DNA of 7,394 nt, from positions 1 through 7,394 of the forward strand of contig QMZS01000042.1 in NCBI GenBank assembly GCA_003663295.1, given 5' to 3'. The notes below the pieces were generated by a model that did not search any database, was not told the DNA's origin, and saw only the letters and a list, made by a program, of their open reading frames with translations. A program made the position numbers and the translations under genes. Source of the DNA: Candidatus Aenigmatarchaeota archaeon. GTDB taxonomy: Archaea; Aenigmatarchaeota; Aenigmatarchaeia; QMZS01. Shown here in pieces: positions 1-6,550 of this stretch; the stretch's first letter is position 1, and each line of letters opens with the position of its first letter.

Positions 1-966
1 CGGGGCGATGATCAGGGTAAAGCCGGAATTCTTGTTATAGATCCGCACGGGGAATATTCCGGTTTCGCTTATGATAAGAAGTTTTCAGACAAGACCAATC
101 TAATAAAAGGGAAAGATATAAGAATTGGGTTGCCTCATCTTCCAAGTTATTATTATAAATTATTTCTTCCGAATTTGAGTTTTGTGCAGGAGAGAGATTT
201 AGTAAAAGTTGTTGCTGAACTAAGAAAAACAGAAGATGTGTTTGGGATAAAAGAAATTATTGCCGGGATTGAAGAAAATGAAAATATAAAGCAGACAACC
301 AAAGATGTTTTGCTTGCGAATTTAAGTTCATTAAATTCCCTGAGATTGTTTGGATACTATGACACACCTTCAATCTATAGCATGATTGTCCCAGGTCAGA
401 TGACAATTATTGATTTGTCTGAGATGACCAAGAACCGGAAAAGGCAGATGATTGTTGCGTACTTTTTGAGAGAACTTTTCAACAAAAGGATAATGAGGAA
501 AGTTCCGCCTTTTGTTGCGTTTATTGAAGAGGCTCATAATTTTGCTCCTGAGAGAAGCGGAAAGGAAAATTTTTCAAAAGGAATTATTGAAAAGATTGCA
601 AGGGAGGGAAGAAAGTTTAATGGTTTGTTATGTTTGATTTCCCAGAGACCAGTCCACCTTTCAACAACAAGTTTATCCCAGTGCAATACCCATATGTATT
701 TGAGAATAACAAATCCCTATGATTTGAAGCATATTGGGGAAAGCAGCGAGGGATTGACAAATGAATTATTGAAAAGCATCACCACTCTTGAAGTTGGGGA
801 AGCGGTTCTTGTTGGAGAGGCAAGTTCATTACCGTTGTTTGTAAAAGTCAGGAATAAAGAAGTGATGGATATGGAGACTAGCAGAAATCTAGAAGACGAT
901 TGCATTGCTTATTTGGAGAAGAGCGAGAAAAAGAAGAAAGATGTTAGTGATTTGATGGAGGGTTAA
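1..966 (+). CDS. herA: HerA-type DNA translocase ATPase, 5'-truncated by window edge
   Basis: The frame is open from base 1, so this is the last 321 residues of a larger protein; the TTG at 130 is an internal codon, not a start. Seen: a DPHGEY motif at residues 14-19, typical of HerA/DUF87 ATPases just after the first core strand; a Walker B-type stretch IEEAHNF (175-181) with the paired acidic residues; an arginine-bearing AREGR stretch (200-204); and SQRP (214-217) followed by a 'SQCNT...LRITNP' segment usual for the family. The Walker A loop and N-terminal HAS barrel would lie upstream, outside the window. Known for the family: a hexameric translocase that works with the NurA nuclease, alongside Mre11-Rad50, in resecting DNA ends for recombination. 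The tail is lysine/glutamate-rich (EKSEKKKK). The downstream neighbour converges on it with a 21-nt gap, so herA is the last gene of its transcript. NurA, if linked, would be upstream. A HerA-like paralogue of other function cannot be excluded. Confidence 0.85.
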   Translation, partial: RGDDQGKAGILVIDPHGEYSGFAYDKKFSDKTNLIKGKDIRIGLPHLPSYYYKLFLPNLSFVQERDLVKVVAELRKTEDVFGIKEIIAGIEENENIKQTTKDVLLANLSSLNSLRLFGYYDTPSIYSMIVPGQMTIIDLSEMTKNRKRQMIVAYFLRELFNKRIMRKVPPFVAFIEEAHNFAPERSGKENFSKGIIEKIAREGRKFNGLLCLISQRPVHLSTTSLSQCNTHMYLRITNPYDLKHIGESSEGLTNELLKSITTLEVGEAVLVGEASSLPLFVKVRNKEVMDMETSRNLEDDCIAYLEKSEKKKKDVSDLMEG

Positions 967-987
967 TTAAGTAAGATTCTTTGAAGT

Positions 988-1407
988 TCAAATATCGCAA
1001 ACCACAGTAGCAGTATACTTTTCATTTTCCAACCCAATATTAAATTTATAATTTGTAATTCCTTTCACCAAAGTCCCTCCTTTTTCTTTTGTAAATGATT
1101 CCCCAAGGGCTGTGACTTTTCCCTCAAACCCGCCTTTCACCTCATTGATTTTAACTTTGAATTTGCAAAGGAAAAGTTCGGCTATTTCACTTTCCGCGAG
1201 CAGAGTGGATAAAAAATTAAAAAGCGCATCTTCAAGAGTTTCGCTCTCAAATTCAAAAATTAGTTTTTCCTTTGGCTCAATTTTATCAATCTCGCATATA
1301 ATCGAGAAAAGAGCTTCTGCTGAGTTTTCAAATAATTCTTCAAGTGTGAACCCGTAGGACTCAAACATCACATCTGAGGTCAGGTCTTCAATGAATTTGT
1401 ATTTCAT
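988..1407 (-). CDS. Archease, cofactor of the RtcB tRNA ligase
   Basis: This 139-residue protein matches the usual archease length and layout. Near the N-terminus it has 'FIED.TSDV.FESYG.TLEELFENSAEALF', corresponding to the archease opening, with Asp12 in the place of the conserved metal-site aspartate. It also has the KGITNYKF segment (115-122) and ends in CDI, matching the family's C-terminal Asp-Ile/Leu that completes the calcium site. Known role: archease speeds RtcB guanylylation and turnover during tRNA splicing and RNA repair. Odd: the histidines often found in the N-terminal motif (HTAD) and in the VTYH-like motif are both absent, and the protein has no histidine at all; it resembles archease variants with an 'ED.T.AD'-type opening. 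The start at 1407 gives a complete N-terminus and is preceded by no Shine-Dalgarno-like sequence. The gene lies 13 nt downstream of the membrane-protein gene on the same strand, so the two are probably co-transcribed. No rtcB is in view. Confidence 0.87.
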   Translation of the reverse strand: MKYKFIEDLTSDVMFESYGFTLEELFENSAEALFSIICEIDKIEPKEKLIFEFESETLEDALFNFLSTLLAESEIAELFLCKFKVKINEVKGGFEGKVTALGESFTKEKGGTLVKGITNYKFNIGLENEKYTATVVCDI

Positions 1408-1420
1408 AAAATAAGAAGTT

Positions 1421-2206
1421 TTATTTTTCTATACACCCGCCATTTTCCCAAATCCTGCCAAAAGGACAACAATGATTATTTATGCATATCCAGTCGCCTT
1501 TTCCAAATCCGAAGTGGCAATCCGCATTCACCTCACAATCGAAACCTTCCTGAATTATAGTATTGCAACACTTATTCCTGCAGTAAGTTTTTGTCAGTGT
1601 CTGGTCATTGAAGTTAGCCCTACAAATAGTAAGCATACCATCTGCGATTCCATCACCGGTTACATCTACTACCTTCAATGAATCTACAAAAGATTTATTG
1701 CAATTATGCGTATTTTTCAATACACCGCAACTCTGAGACCATGCACTTTCAAGTTCCATATTAGATATTCTATAATTAGACCCATCGCATAATCCAACCG
1801 GACTCCAACATTTAGAATCAAAACTATGAATTGATAAAGGGAAAATGAAAAATAAAACAACACCCAAATAAAATATAAATTTTGCAGATCTTCTTACCCA
1901 CATTTTTTGGATGGTAGTTATGCTATTATGCAAAAAACCAAAACTGCAATATGTTAAAGATAAGATAATTAAGAATGTTGCAATATTAAAAATTAAAGAT
2001 ATAGCTATCGGAAAGTTCAGGAGTTGAGGAATATTGGAGGGAATAATCATAATAAACGAAGCTGGTGTTAAGATTCCAAGAAATATTCCCAAAAACAAGA
2101 AACTGAAAAACATGAAAAATGCTAAGATAATAATTCCTATAATATCTTCACTTGTAATTTTAATAAATTCTTTTATTGCATTAATTCGGTTATTGACTTG
2201 CTCCAT
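1421..2206 (-). CDS. Three-helix membrane protein with cysteine-rich outer domain, unknown function
   Basis: I do not recognise a named family. The 261 residues start with a short polar stretch, then three hydrophobic segments at about 22-45, 64-88 and 107-126. The loop before the third (KMWVRRSAK, about 101-109) is positively charged, so the N-terminus and this loop are predicted inside and residues 130-261 outside. The outer part holds 14 cysteines (133, 140, 160, 169, 195, 209, 213, 214, 224, 230, 241, 246, 247, 258), including two CC pairs, which suggests disulphides. Within it DVTGDGIADG (181-190) fits the DxTxDGxxD calcium-loop pattern seen in dockerin- or FG-GAP-like proteins. The last 40 residues ('C..NADC..G.GDWIC.NNHCC..G..W..GGC') resemble short cysteine modules that recur in DPANN surface proteins. 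It is the first gene of a probable two-gene unit with archease. Functional links to archease are unproven; the pairing may only be positional. Confidence 0.75.
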   Translation of the reverse strand: MEQVNNRINAIKEFIKITSEDIIGIIILAFFMFFSFLFLGIFLGILTPASFIMIIPSNIPQLLNFPIAISLIFNIATFLIILSLTYCSFGFLHNSITTIQKMWVRRSAKFIFYLGVVLFFIFPLSIHSFDSKCWSPVGLCDGSNYRISNMELESAWSQSCGVLKNTHNCNKSFVDSLKVVDVTGDGIADGMLTICRANFNDQTLTKTYCRNKCCNTIIQEGFDCEVNADCHFGFGKGDWICINNHCCPFGRIWENGGCIEK

Positions 2207-2262
2207 AATTCAATTATTTTGTATATAATAAGCCGCCATTCTAAAATAATCCCACTAATATT
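2207..2262. promoter_or_regulatory. Divergent promoter region between membrane-protein gene and MFS gene
   Basis: This 56-nt gap must hold both start signals. An AT element TATATAAT at 2222-2229 lies about 34-41 nt before the plus-strand ATG at 2263, which would give a leader of about ten bases for the MFS mRNA. On the minus strand the same bases read TTATTATATA (2231-2222), 16-25 nt ahead of the ATG at 2206. No Shine-Dalgarno sequence is seen before either start. The TATA assignment is inferred from pattern and spacing only, in sequence that is AT-rich throughout. Confidence 0.4.
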
Positions 2263-2835
2263 ATGCAAAAGGAACTAAAAATTCTACTTTTATCTTCTGG
2301 TTTGTTCATGCTGGCTGGCGGGTTATTCGGACCAATCTACGCTGTGTTTGTTGAAGAAATAGGCGGTGATTTGATGACCGCAGGAACAGCTTATGGGACA
2401 TTTGCAATTGCTGCGGGCATTCTTATGTTTTTTGTAGGCAGGTGGGAGGACCGCGTAAAGCACCAAGAGAAATTAATTGTTATTGGTTATGGTCTTAATT
2501 GTCTGGGTTATTTTGGGTATTTGTTTATCAGAAATCCAATGGATTTATTTTTGGTCCAGATAATTTTTGGAATTGGGAAGGCAATTGAAACCCCGGCTTT
2601 TGACGGGGTATATTCAAAGCATCTTGACCACGGGAAATTCGTTTCTGAATGGGGTTTATGGGATTCAACAACTTATATTGCCTTCGGGATTTCAGCTACA
2701 ATTGGAGGGTTTCTGGCAAGTATTTACGGGTTCAAAGTTTTGTTTGTAATTATGTTTGTGCTGTCTTTGTTTGGTCTGTTTATTTCAATGTTGTTGATGG
2801 TTGAAAAGAAGAAGAAACAAATCAAACATTCTTAG
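2263..2835 (+). CDS. Half-size MFS-type transporter (six helices)
   Basis: The 190-residue protein has six predicted membrane helices at about 6-29, 38-58, 71-89, 94-112, 133-154 and 158-180. The loop after helix 2 reads GRWEDRV (59-65), a recognisable form of MFS motif A with its Gly, Asp and Arg. Helix 4 (IIFGIGKAIETPAFDG) has the glycine-rich pattern of MFS helix 4. Full MFS carriers are about 400 residues with twelve helices; here the frame ends naturally with a lysine-rich tail (EKKKKQIKHS) and the next gene begins 38 nt later, so no second half is present. It could work as a homodimer, pair with another half, or be a degenerate remnant; clean reading argues against recent decay. The substrate cannot be told from the sequence. 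It lies on the same strand as rfcL and may share its transcript. Confidence 0.75.
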   Translation: MQKELKILLLSSGLFMLAGGLFGPIYAVFVEEIGGDLMTAGTAYGTFAIAAGILMFFVGRWEDRVKHQEKLIVIGYGLNCLGYFGYLFIRNPMDLFLVQIIFGIGKAIETPAFDGVYSKHLDHGKFVSEWGLWDSTTYIAFGISATIGGFLASIYGFKVLFVIMFVLSLFGLFISMLLMVEKKKKQIKHS

Positions 2836-2873
2836 TTTTAGGTAATTTGAATAATTATATTTATAGGTTAATT

Positions 2874-3968
2874 ATGGACCTGATTGAAAAATATAGACCT
2901 GAGAAGATTGAAGAATTTATAGGAAACAAGAAAGCAGTTGAGGATATTCTTGCAAATTTCGGAAAGAAACCTTTGTTATTGCACGGGCATACAGGCATTG
3001 GCAAAACCTTGTTGGGTTCTCTTGTCGCGAAAAAACTTGACCTTGAAATTTATGAGATAAATGCTTCTGATTATAGGGATGTTGAGAGTCTTAAGAAAGT
3101 TCTTGAAATCTCAAAACAGTATTCAATATTTGGGAAGAAAAGACTGCTTTTGATTGATGAAATAGACGGATTGTCCACAAAAGATAGGGGAGCATCAAAA
3201 GAATTGGTAAAAATATTCAAGGAAAGCAGGAATCCAATAATGTTAACCGCAAATGATGCTTATAATCCAAAATTAAAAACCTTGAAAAATTATTGCAAGT
3301 TAATTTCTTTCAGTAAAATTCCACACCCTTCAATTGCAAAATATCTGAGAGGAATCTGCGAGAAAGAGGAAATTATTTTTAATGATGTTATTCTGAGGAA
3401 CCTTGCGCAAAGATGCAACGGGGATATGAGAGCTGCTATTCTTGACCTTGAAAGTTTGATTTCAGGAAAAGGTTTGTTATCTTCAAACCTCCTTTCATCG
3501 CGGGATTTTGAAGAAAATATTTTTAGTTCAATCCGCGTGATTATGAAAACAAGGAAACTTGATGTGGCTATGGAAGTCATGGGTAATCTTGACAGAAATC
3601 CCGAAGATTTTTTTTGGTGGGTTGAAGAAAATGTTACGAAGGAATACAAGGGAGAAGACCTTAAAAAAGCCCTTGATTTTTTAAGTCTGGCGGATATTAT
3701 TAGGATGAGAATAATGAAACGGCAGGACTGGATTTTATTCAGGTATTATGTTAATTTCATTTCTATTGGAGTGGCTCTAAGCAAAAAAGAGACTTATAGA
3801 AATTATGTTCCTTACGGATTTCCGACTTATGTTTCTAAAATGGGAACAATGAAAGCAAAAAAGATGGAACTTGAAACGAAGGTTATAAAATTGCAGGAAA
3901 TGATGCATTGCTCGAAAAGAGTTATTAAAGATGAATTACCTTATCTGGAGCAGTTTATGGAGTTATGA
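2874..3968 (+). CDS. rfcL: Replication factor C large subunit (clamp loader)
   Basis: This AAA+ ATPase of 364 residues loads the PCNA sliding clamp with RFC small subunits. Motifs: the opening EKYRPEKIEEFIGN (5-18) typical of RFC; Walker A GHTGIGKT (38-45; the usual second-position Pro is His); EINASD (61-66); Walker B LLLIDEID (91-98); sensor-1 region LTAND (124-128); and sensor 2 GDMRAA (183-188). The TAND sequence, 'NPKLKTLKNYCKLI' and absence of the small-subunit SRC arginine-finger motif point to the large subunit. I chose ATG 2874 over an in-frame TTG at 2847 because the family begins right at this point; a weak AGGT lies 5 nt before this ATG. Many archaeal large subunits are about 450-500 residues and end in a charged region and a PCNA-binding QxxLxxFF-type box; this one stops after the collar domain with YLEQFMEL and shows no clear box. 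The next gene converges with a 20-nt gap. Confidence 0.9.
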   Translation: MDLIEKYRPEKIEEFIGNKKAVEDILANFGKKPLLLHGHTGIGKTLLGSLVAKKLDLEIYEINASDYRDVESLKKVLEISKQYSIFGKKRLLLIDEIDGLSTKDRGASKELVKIFKESRNPIMLTANDAYNPKLKTLKNYCKLISFSKIPHPSIAKYLRGICEKEEIIFNDVILRNLAQRCNGDMRAAILDLESLISGKGLLSSNLLSSRDFEENIFSSIRVIMKTRKLDVAMEVMGNLDRNPEDFFWWVEENVTKEYKGEDLKKALDFLSLADIIRMRIMKRQDWILFRYYVNFISIGVALSKKETYRNYVPYGFPTYVSKMGTMKAKKMELETKVIKLQEMMHCSKRVIKDELPYLEQFMEL

Positions 3969-3988
3969 ATTTTACCAATAATTTTAAA

Positions 3989-5530
3989 TTAAAGAACAAT
4001 CAATGATTTTCCAGTCATTTCTTTGGGTTTCTTAATCCCCATCAACTTCAAAATAGTCGGAGCAACATCTTTCTGCCCACCAAATTTCTTTAATTTAATA
4101 TTCCTAAGTTTTTTATCGGAGGAAATAATTATAAAAGGGATTGGGTTTATTGAGTGGCTTGGTTTTGGTTTACCGTTTGGATATAATTTATCTTCTGCGC
4201 TCCCGTGGTCTGCAGTTAGAATAAGCGTGTAATCATTTTCCAGACCGATTTTCACAATTCTTTCAACACATTTGTCAACGGTTTCAACTGCTTTTATAAT
4301 CGCTTTTTTGACCGCGGAATGCCCGACTAAATCGCAGTTTGCGAAGTTCACTAAAATAAAATCATAGGTTCCTTTCAAAATTTGTTTCTCCAGTTCTTTT
4401 GCGATTCCAAAAGCCGACATTTCAGGTTTCAGGTCATAGGAAGGAACTTTCGGTGAAGGAATCATTATTCTTTTTTCATCTTTGTTTGGTTTCTCATCCT
4501 GTGAGTTAAAGAAATAAGTAACATGCGCGTATTTCTCTGTCTCGGCGATTCTTAATTGTTTCAGTTTGTGTTTTGCGAGTATTGCTCCAAGATTATTTTT
4601 CACAATTTCTTCCTTAAATGCGAAAGGACACCTGAATATTTTGTCATATCGGGTCATTGCTGTAAATAAGATTTTAGGTTTTGTTTTCCGGTTGAATTTC
4701 TCAAATTTATTTGAGATAAACGCTTTTGTAATCTGTCTTGGTCTGTCTGTCCTGAAATTAAAAAATATTACTGAGTCCTTGTTTTTTATTGTTGAGATTG
4801 GTTTTTTATCTTTATCAATAATCACTGTTGGTTGGATGTAGTAGTCTGTTTTATCCCCTCTTTTGTAAGCCAAATTAATTGCTTCTTTCGGGTTTTTTGC
4901 TTTAACGCCTTTTCCCAAAGTGAATAAATCATAGGCTTTTTTTGTCCGGTTCCAGTTATTATCCCTGTCCATTGCGTAGTATCTTCCGACAACTGTTGCA
5001 ATTTTTCCAATTCCTAATTTTCTGCATTCTTTTTCAATCAGTTCAATATATTTTTTGGCGGATTTTTCAGGAACATCTCTGCCATCAGCAATGAAATGGA
5101 TAAATACATTTTCAACCTTTCTTTTCTTTGCCATTTTTAAAAGCGCAATCAAATGGTCGGTGTGGGAATGCACACCTTCATCAGAGCACATTCCAATTAA
5201 GTGCAGATTGGATCTTTTTTTCTTTGCGAAATCAATTGCTTTTAGGAGGATTTTGTTTTTGAAGAAAGTTTTGTTTTTCACGGAGTTGCTTATTTTTTCG
5301 TACATCTGCCACACAATTCTGCCAGCGCCCATGTGCAGATGACCCACTTCAGAGTTTCCCTGAGCCCCTTTAGGAAGACCAACAGCTTCTCCAGAGGCTT
5401 TAGTTTGCGTTGAGGGATATTTATCAATAAAATAATCATAATTTGGGGTTTTTGCCTGCGTTATATAGTTGCCTTTTCCGGGAGGGGCAATTCCCCACCC
5501 ATCCATCACAATAAGAATCACTTTTTTCAT
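3989..5530 (-). CDS. gpmI: 2,3-bisphosphoglycerate-independent phosphoglycerate mutase (bacterial type)
   Basis: The 513-residue enzyme interconverts 3- and 2-phosphoglycerate in the cytoplasm (glycolysis/gluconeogenesis) using a phosphoserine intermediate and two metal ions. Landmarks correspond to residues known from the Bacillus enzyme: MDGWG with Asp10; GNSEVGH with nucleophile Ser60; HSHTDH (121-126); ADGRD with Arg151-Asp152; Arg183 and Arg189 in GRYYAMDRD; FRTDRPRQ with Arg260 and Arg263; Lys333 in TEKYAHVTYFFN; Asp400 and His404 in NCDLVGH; Asp441-His442 in TADHGSAE; and His459. All catalytic and metal ligands appear present, so it should be active. The frame extends upstream to 5698, but that extension runs antisense through the epimerase; ATG 5530 starts exactly at the family N-terminus. 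Length fits GpmI (about 510), not the shorter archaeal ApgM (about 400), which suggests a bacterial-type enzyme, possibly acquired by transfer. It is divergent from the epimerase with only 25 nt between starts. Confidence 0.95.
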   Translation of the reverse strand: MKKVILIVMDGWGIAPPGKGNYITQAKTPNYDYFIDKYPSTQTKASGEAVGLPKGAQGNSEVGHLHMGAGRIVWQMYEKISNSVKNKTFFKNKILLKAIDFAKKKRSNLHLIGMCSDEGVHSHTDHLIALLKMAKKRKVENVFIHFIADGRDVPEKSAKKYIELIEKECRKLGIGKIATVVGRYYAMDRDNNWNRTKKAYDLFTLGKGVKAKNPKEAINLAYKRGDKTDYYIQPTVIIDKDKKPISTIKNKDSVIFFNFRTDRPRQITKAFISNKFEKFNRKTKPKILFTAMTRYDKIFRCPFAFKEEIVKNNLGAILAKHKLKQLRIAETEKYAHVTYFFNSQDEKPNKDEKRIMIPSPKVPSYDLKPEMSAFGIAKELEKQILKGTYDFILVNFANCDLVGHSAVKKAIIKAVETVDKCVERIVKIGLENDYTLILTADHGSAEDKLYPNGKPKPSHSINPIPFIIISSDKKLRNIKLKKFGGQKDVAPTILKLMGIKKPKEMTGKSLIVL

Positions 5531-5561
5531 AATATTGTTTTTGTTATATTCTATTATGAAA
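5525..5561. promoter_or_regulatory. Minimal divergent start region of gpmI and the epimerase
   Basis: Only 25 nt (5531-5555) separate the two start codons. TTTCATAATA (5525-5534) and TATTATGAAA (5552-5561) form a perfect 10-bp inverted repeat centred near 5543, and each arm contains one start codon. Neither gene has a Shine-Dalgarno-like sequence in the gap. On the plus strand an AT box ATAATATT begins at 5529, 27 nt before the epimerase ATG; on the minus strand ATAATAGAATAT begins about 27 nt before the gpmI ATG, within the epimerase start. Each promoter would therefore overlap the other gene's first codons and the transcripts would be essentially leaderless. The symmetry comes partly from both genes starting ATGAAA after TATT, so a regulator-binding role is not implied. 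Confidence 0.45.
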
Positions 5562-6488
5562 CTACTTGTGACCGGAGGGGCCGGGTTTATTGGTTCAAAC
5601 TTAGTGGAAAAATTATTAGAGGATTCAAATAATGAGGTTGTTGTGATTGATGATTTATCCGGAGGAAGGAAAGAGTTCATAGAACCTTTTCTTGACAAAA
5701 TAGAATTTCATGAAAAGGATTTGGTGGGTGATATTGATAATTATTTTTCAGGCGTTGATGAGGTCTGGCATCTTGCGGCAAACCCGGATGTAAAAGATTC
5801 TTCAATAAAAACTTTTTTCAGGGATTTGGAAATTACAAAAAATGTTCTTGAGGCATGCAAAAATAATGAAGTTAAAAATATTTTGTTTACTTCAAGTTCA
5901 ACGGTTTATGGGGAATCTGAATTAAATACCCCGGAAACCTGCGAGACAAAACCAATTTCTTTTTACGGGGCAACAAAATTGGCGTGCGAGGCATTGGTTT
6001 CAAATTATTGTTCTCTTTATAAAATTCATGGATATATATTTAGACTTGCAAATATTATTGGGAAAAATTCCACCCATGGGGTGATTTTTGATTTTGTCAA
6101 CAAATTAAAAGCAAATAGTTCCGAACTTGAAATTCTTGGGGACGGAACCCAGACAAAAAGTTATCTTTCAGTTAATGATTGCATCAACGGGATGTTTGTT
6201 GCAAGAGAGAATGCAAAAGACCAGATTAATATATTTAACCTTGGAACAAAAACCCAGACAAATGTAAAAGAGATTGCTGAAACTGTTGTTGAAGAAATGA
6301 TTAATGCAAAATTGATTGAGAAAAAACCTGAATTTAAATTTGTCGGTGGATTTGAAGGAGGTGGATGGAAAGGCGATATTAAGGAAATGCTTCTGGATAT
6401 TTCAAAATTGGAGAAACTGGGATTTAAGCCGGTAAATTCTTCCCAAGATGCGGTTAGGGGAGCTGTAAAAGAAACGATTAAAATTTAG
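5556..6488 (+). CDS. NAD-dependent epimerase/dehydratase, extended SDR (UDP-glucose 4-epimerase-like)
   Basis: The 310-residue protein has the extended short-chain dehydrogenase layout: dinucleotide-binding GGAGFIG (7-13), Asp32/Asp33 at the end of the second strand suiting NAD, HLAAN (72-76), FTSSSTVYG (111-119) with the probable catalytic Ser114, and YGATK (137-141) giving the catalytic Tyr137 and Lys141. A C-terminal substrate region includes RLANIIG (163-169), a GDGTQTKSYLSVND segment (195-208) and GGGWKGDI (268-275). The family acts on sugar nucleotides such as UDP-glucose, supplying precursors for surface glycans; which sugar is used cannot be decided here. An in-frame upstream start at 5469 would overlap gpmI antisense and add 29 residues before the glycine motif, so ATG 5556 is preferred. 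Expression probably starts from the shared 25-nt gap with gpmI. The downstream neighbour converges, 62 nt away. Confidence 0.88.
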   Translation: MKLLVTGGAGFIGSNLVEKLLEDSNNEVVVIDDLSGGRKEFIEPFLDKIEFHEKDLVGDIDNYFSGVDEVWHLAANPDVKDSSIKTFFRDLEITKNVLEACKNNEVKNILFTSSSTVYGESELNTPETCETKPISFYGATKLACEALVSNYCSLYKIHGYIFRLANIIGKNSTHGVIFDFVNKLKANSSELEILGDGTQTKSYLSVNDCINGMFVARENAKDQINIFNLGTKTQTNVKEIAETVVEEMINAKLIEKKPEFKFVGGFEGGGWKGDIKEMLLDISKLEKLGFKPVNSSQDAVRGAVKETIKI

Positions 6489-6550
6489 ACAAGAATAGTT
6501 TCCCTTATTTTATTGACTTGATGAATGAGGTTGACTAAATAGAGCTAATT

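Noticed and set aside
130..132. TTG at 130 as the herA start
   Set aside because: The frame is open from base 1 and the DPHGEY motif lies upstream of 130, so the real start is outside the window.
2847..2873. TTG start for rfcL
   Set aside because: It adds nine residues not expected in the family; ATG 2874 fits the RFC N-terminus and has a weak AGGT at the right distance.
3969..3988. Bidirectional terminator between rfcL and gpmI
   Set aside because: The 20-nt gap is AT-rich but shows no clear stem-loop or long T run that stands out from the background.
5055..5342. Open frame of 95 residues on the plus strand inside gpmI
   Set aside because: It lies wholly antisense to well-conserved GpmI coding sequence and has no recognisable motif; similar antisense frames at 3290-3649, 4566-4841, 4023-4232 and 1112-1357 were dropped for the same reason.
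5469..5555. A 29-residue extension of the epimerase including a hydrophobic stretch that could be read as a signal peptide
   Set aside because: It overlaps gpmI coding sequence; the nucleotide-binding motif of a cytosolic SDR normally begins within the first ten residues, as it does from ATG 5556.
5531..5698. A 56-residue N-terminal extension of GpmI
   Set aside because: It runs antisense through the epimerase 5' end, and the family N-terminus (KKVILIVMDGWG) begins exactly at ATG 5530.
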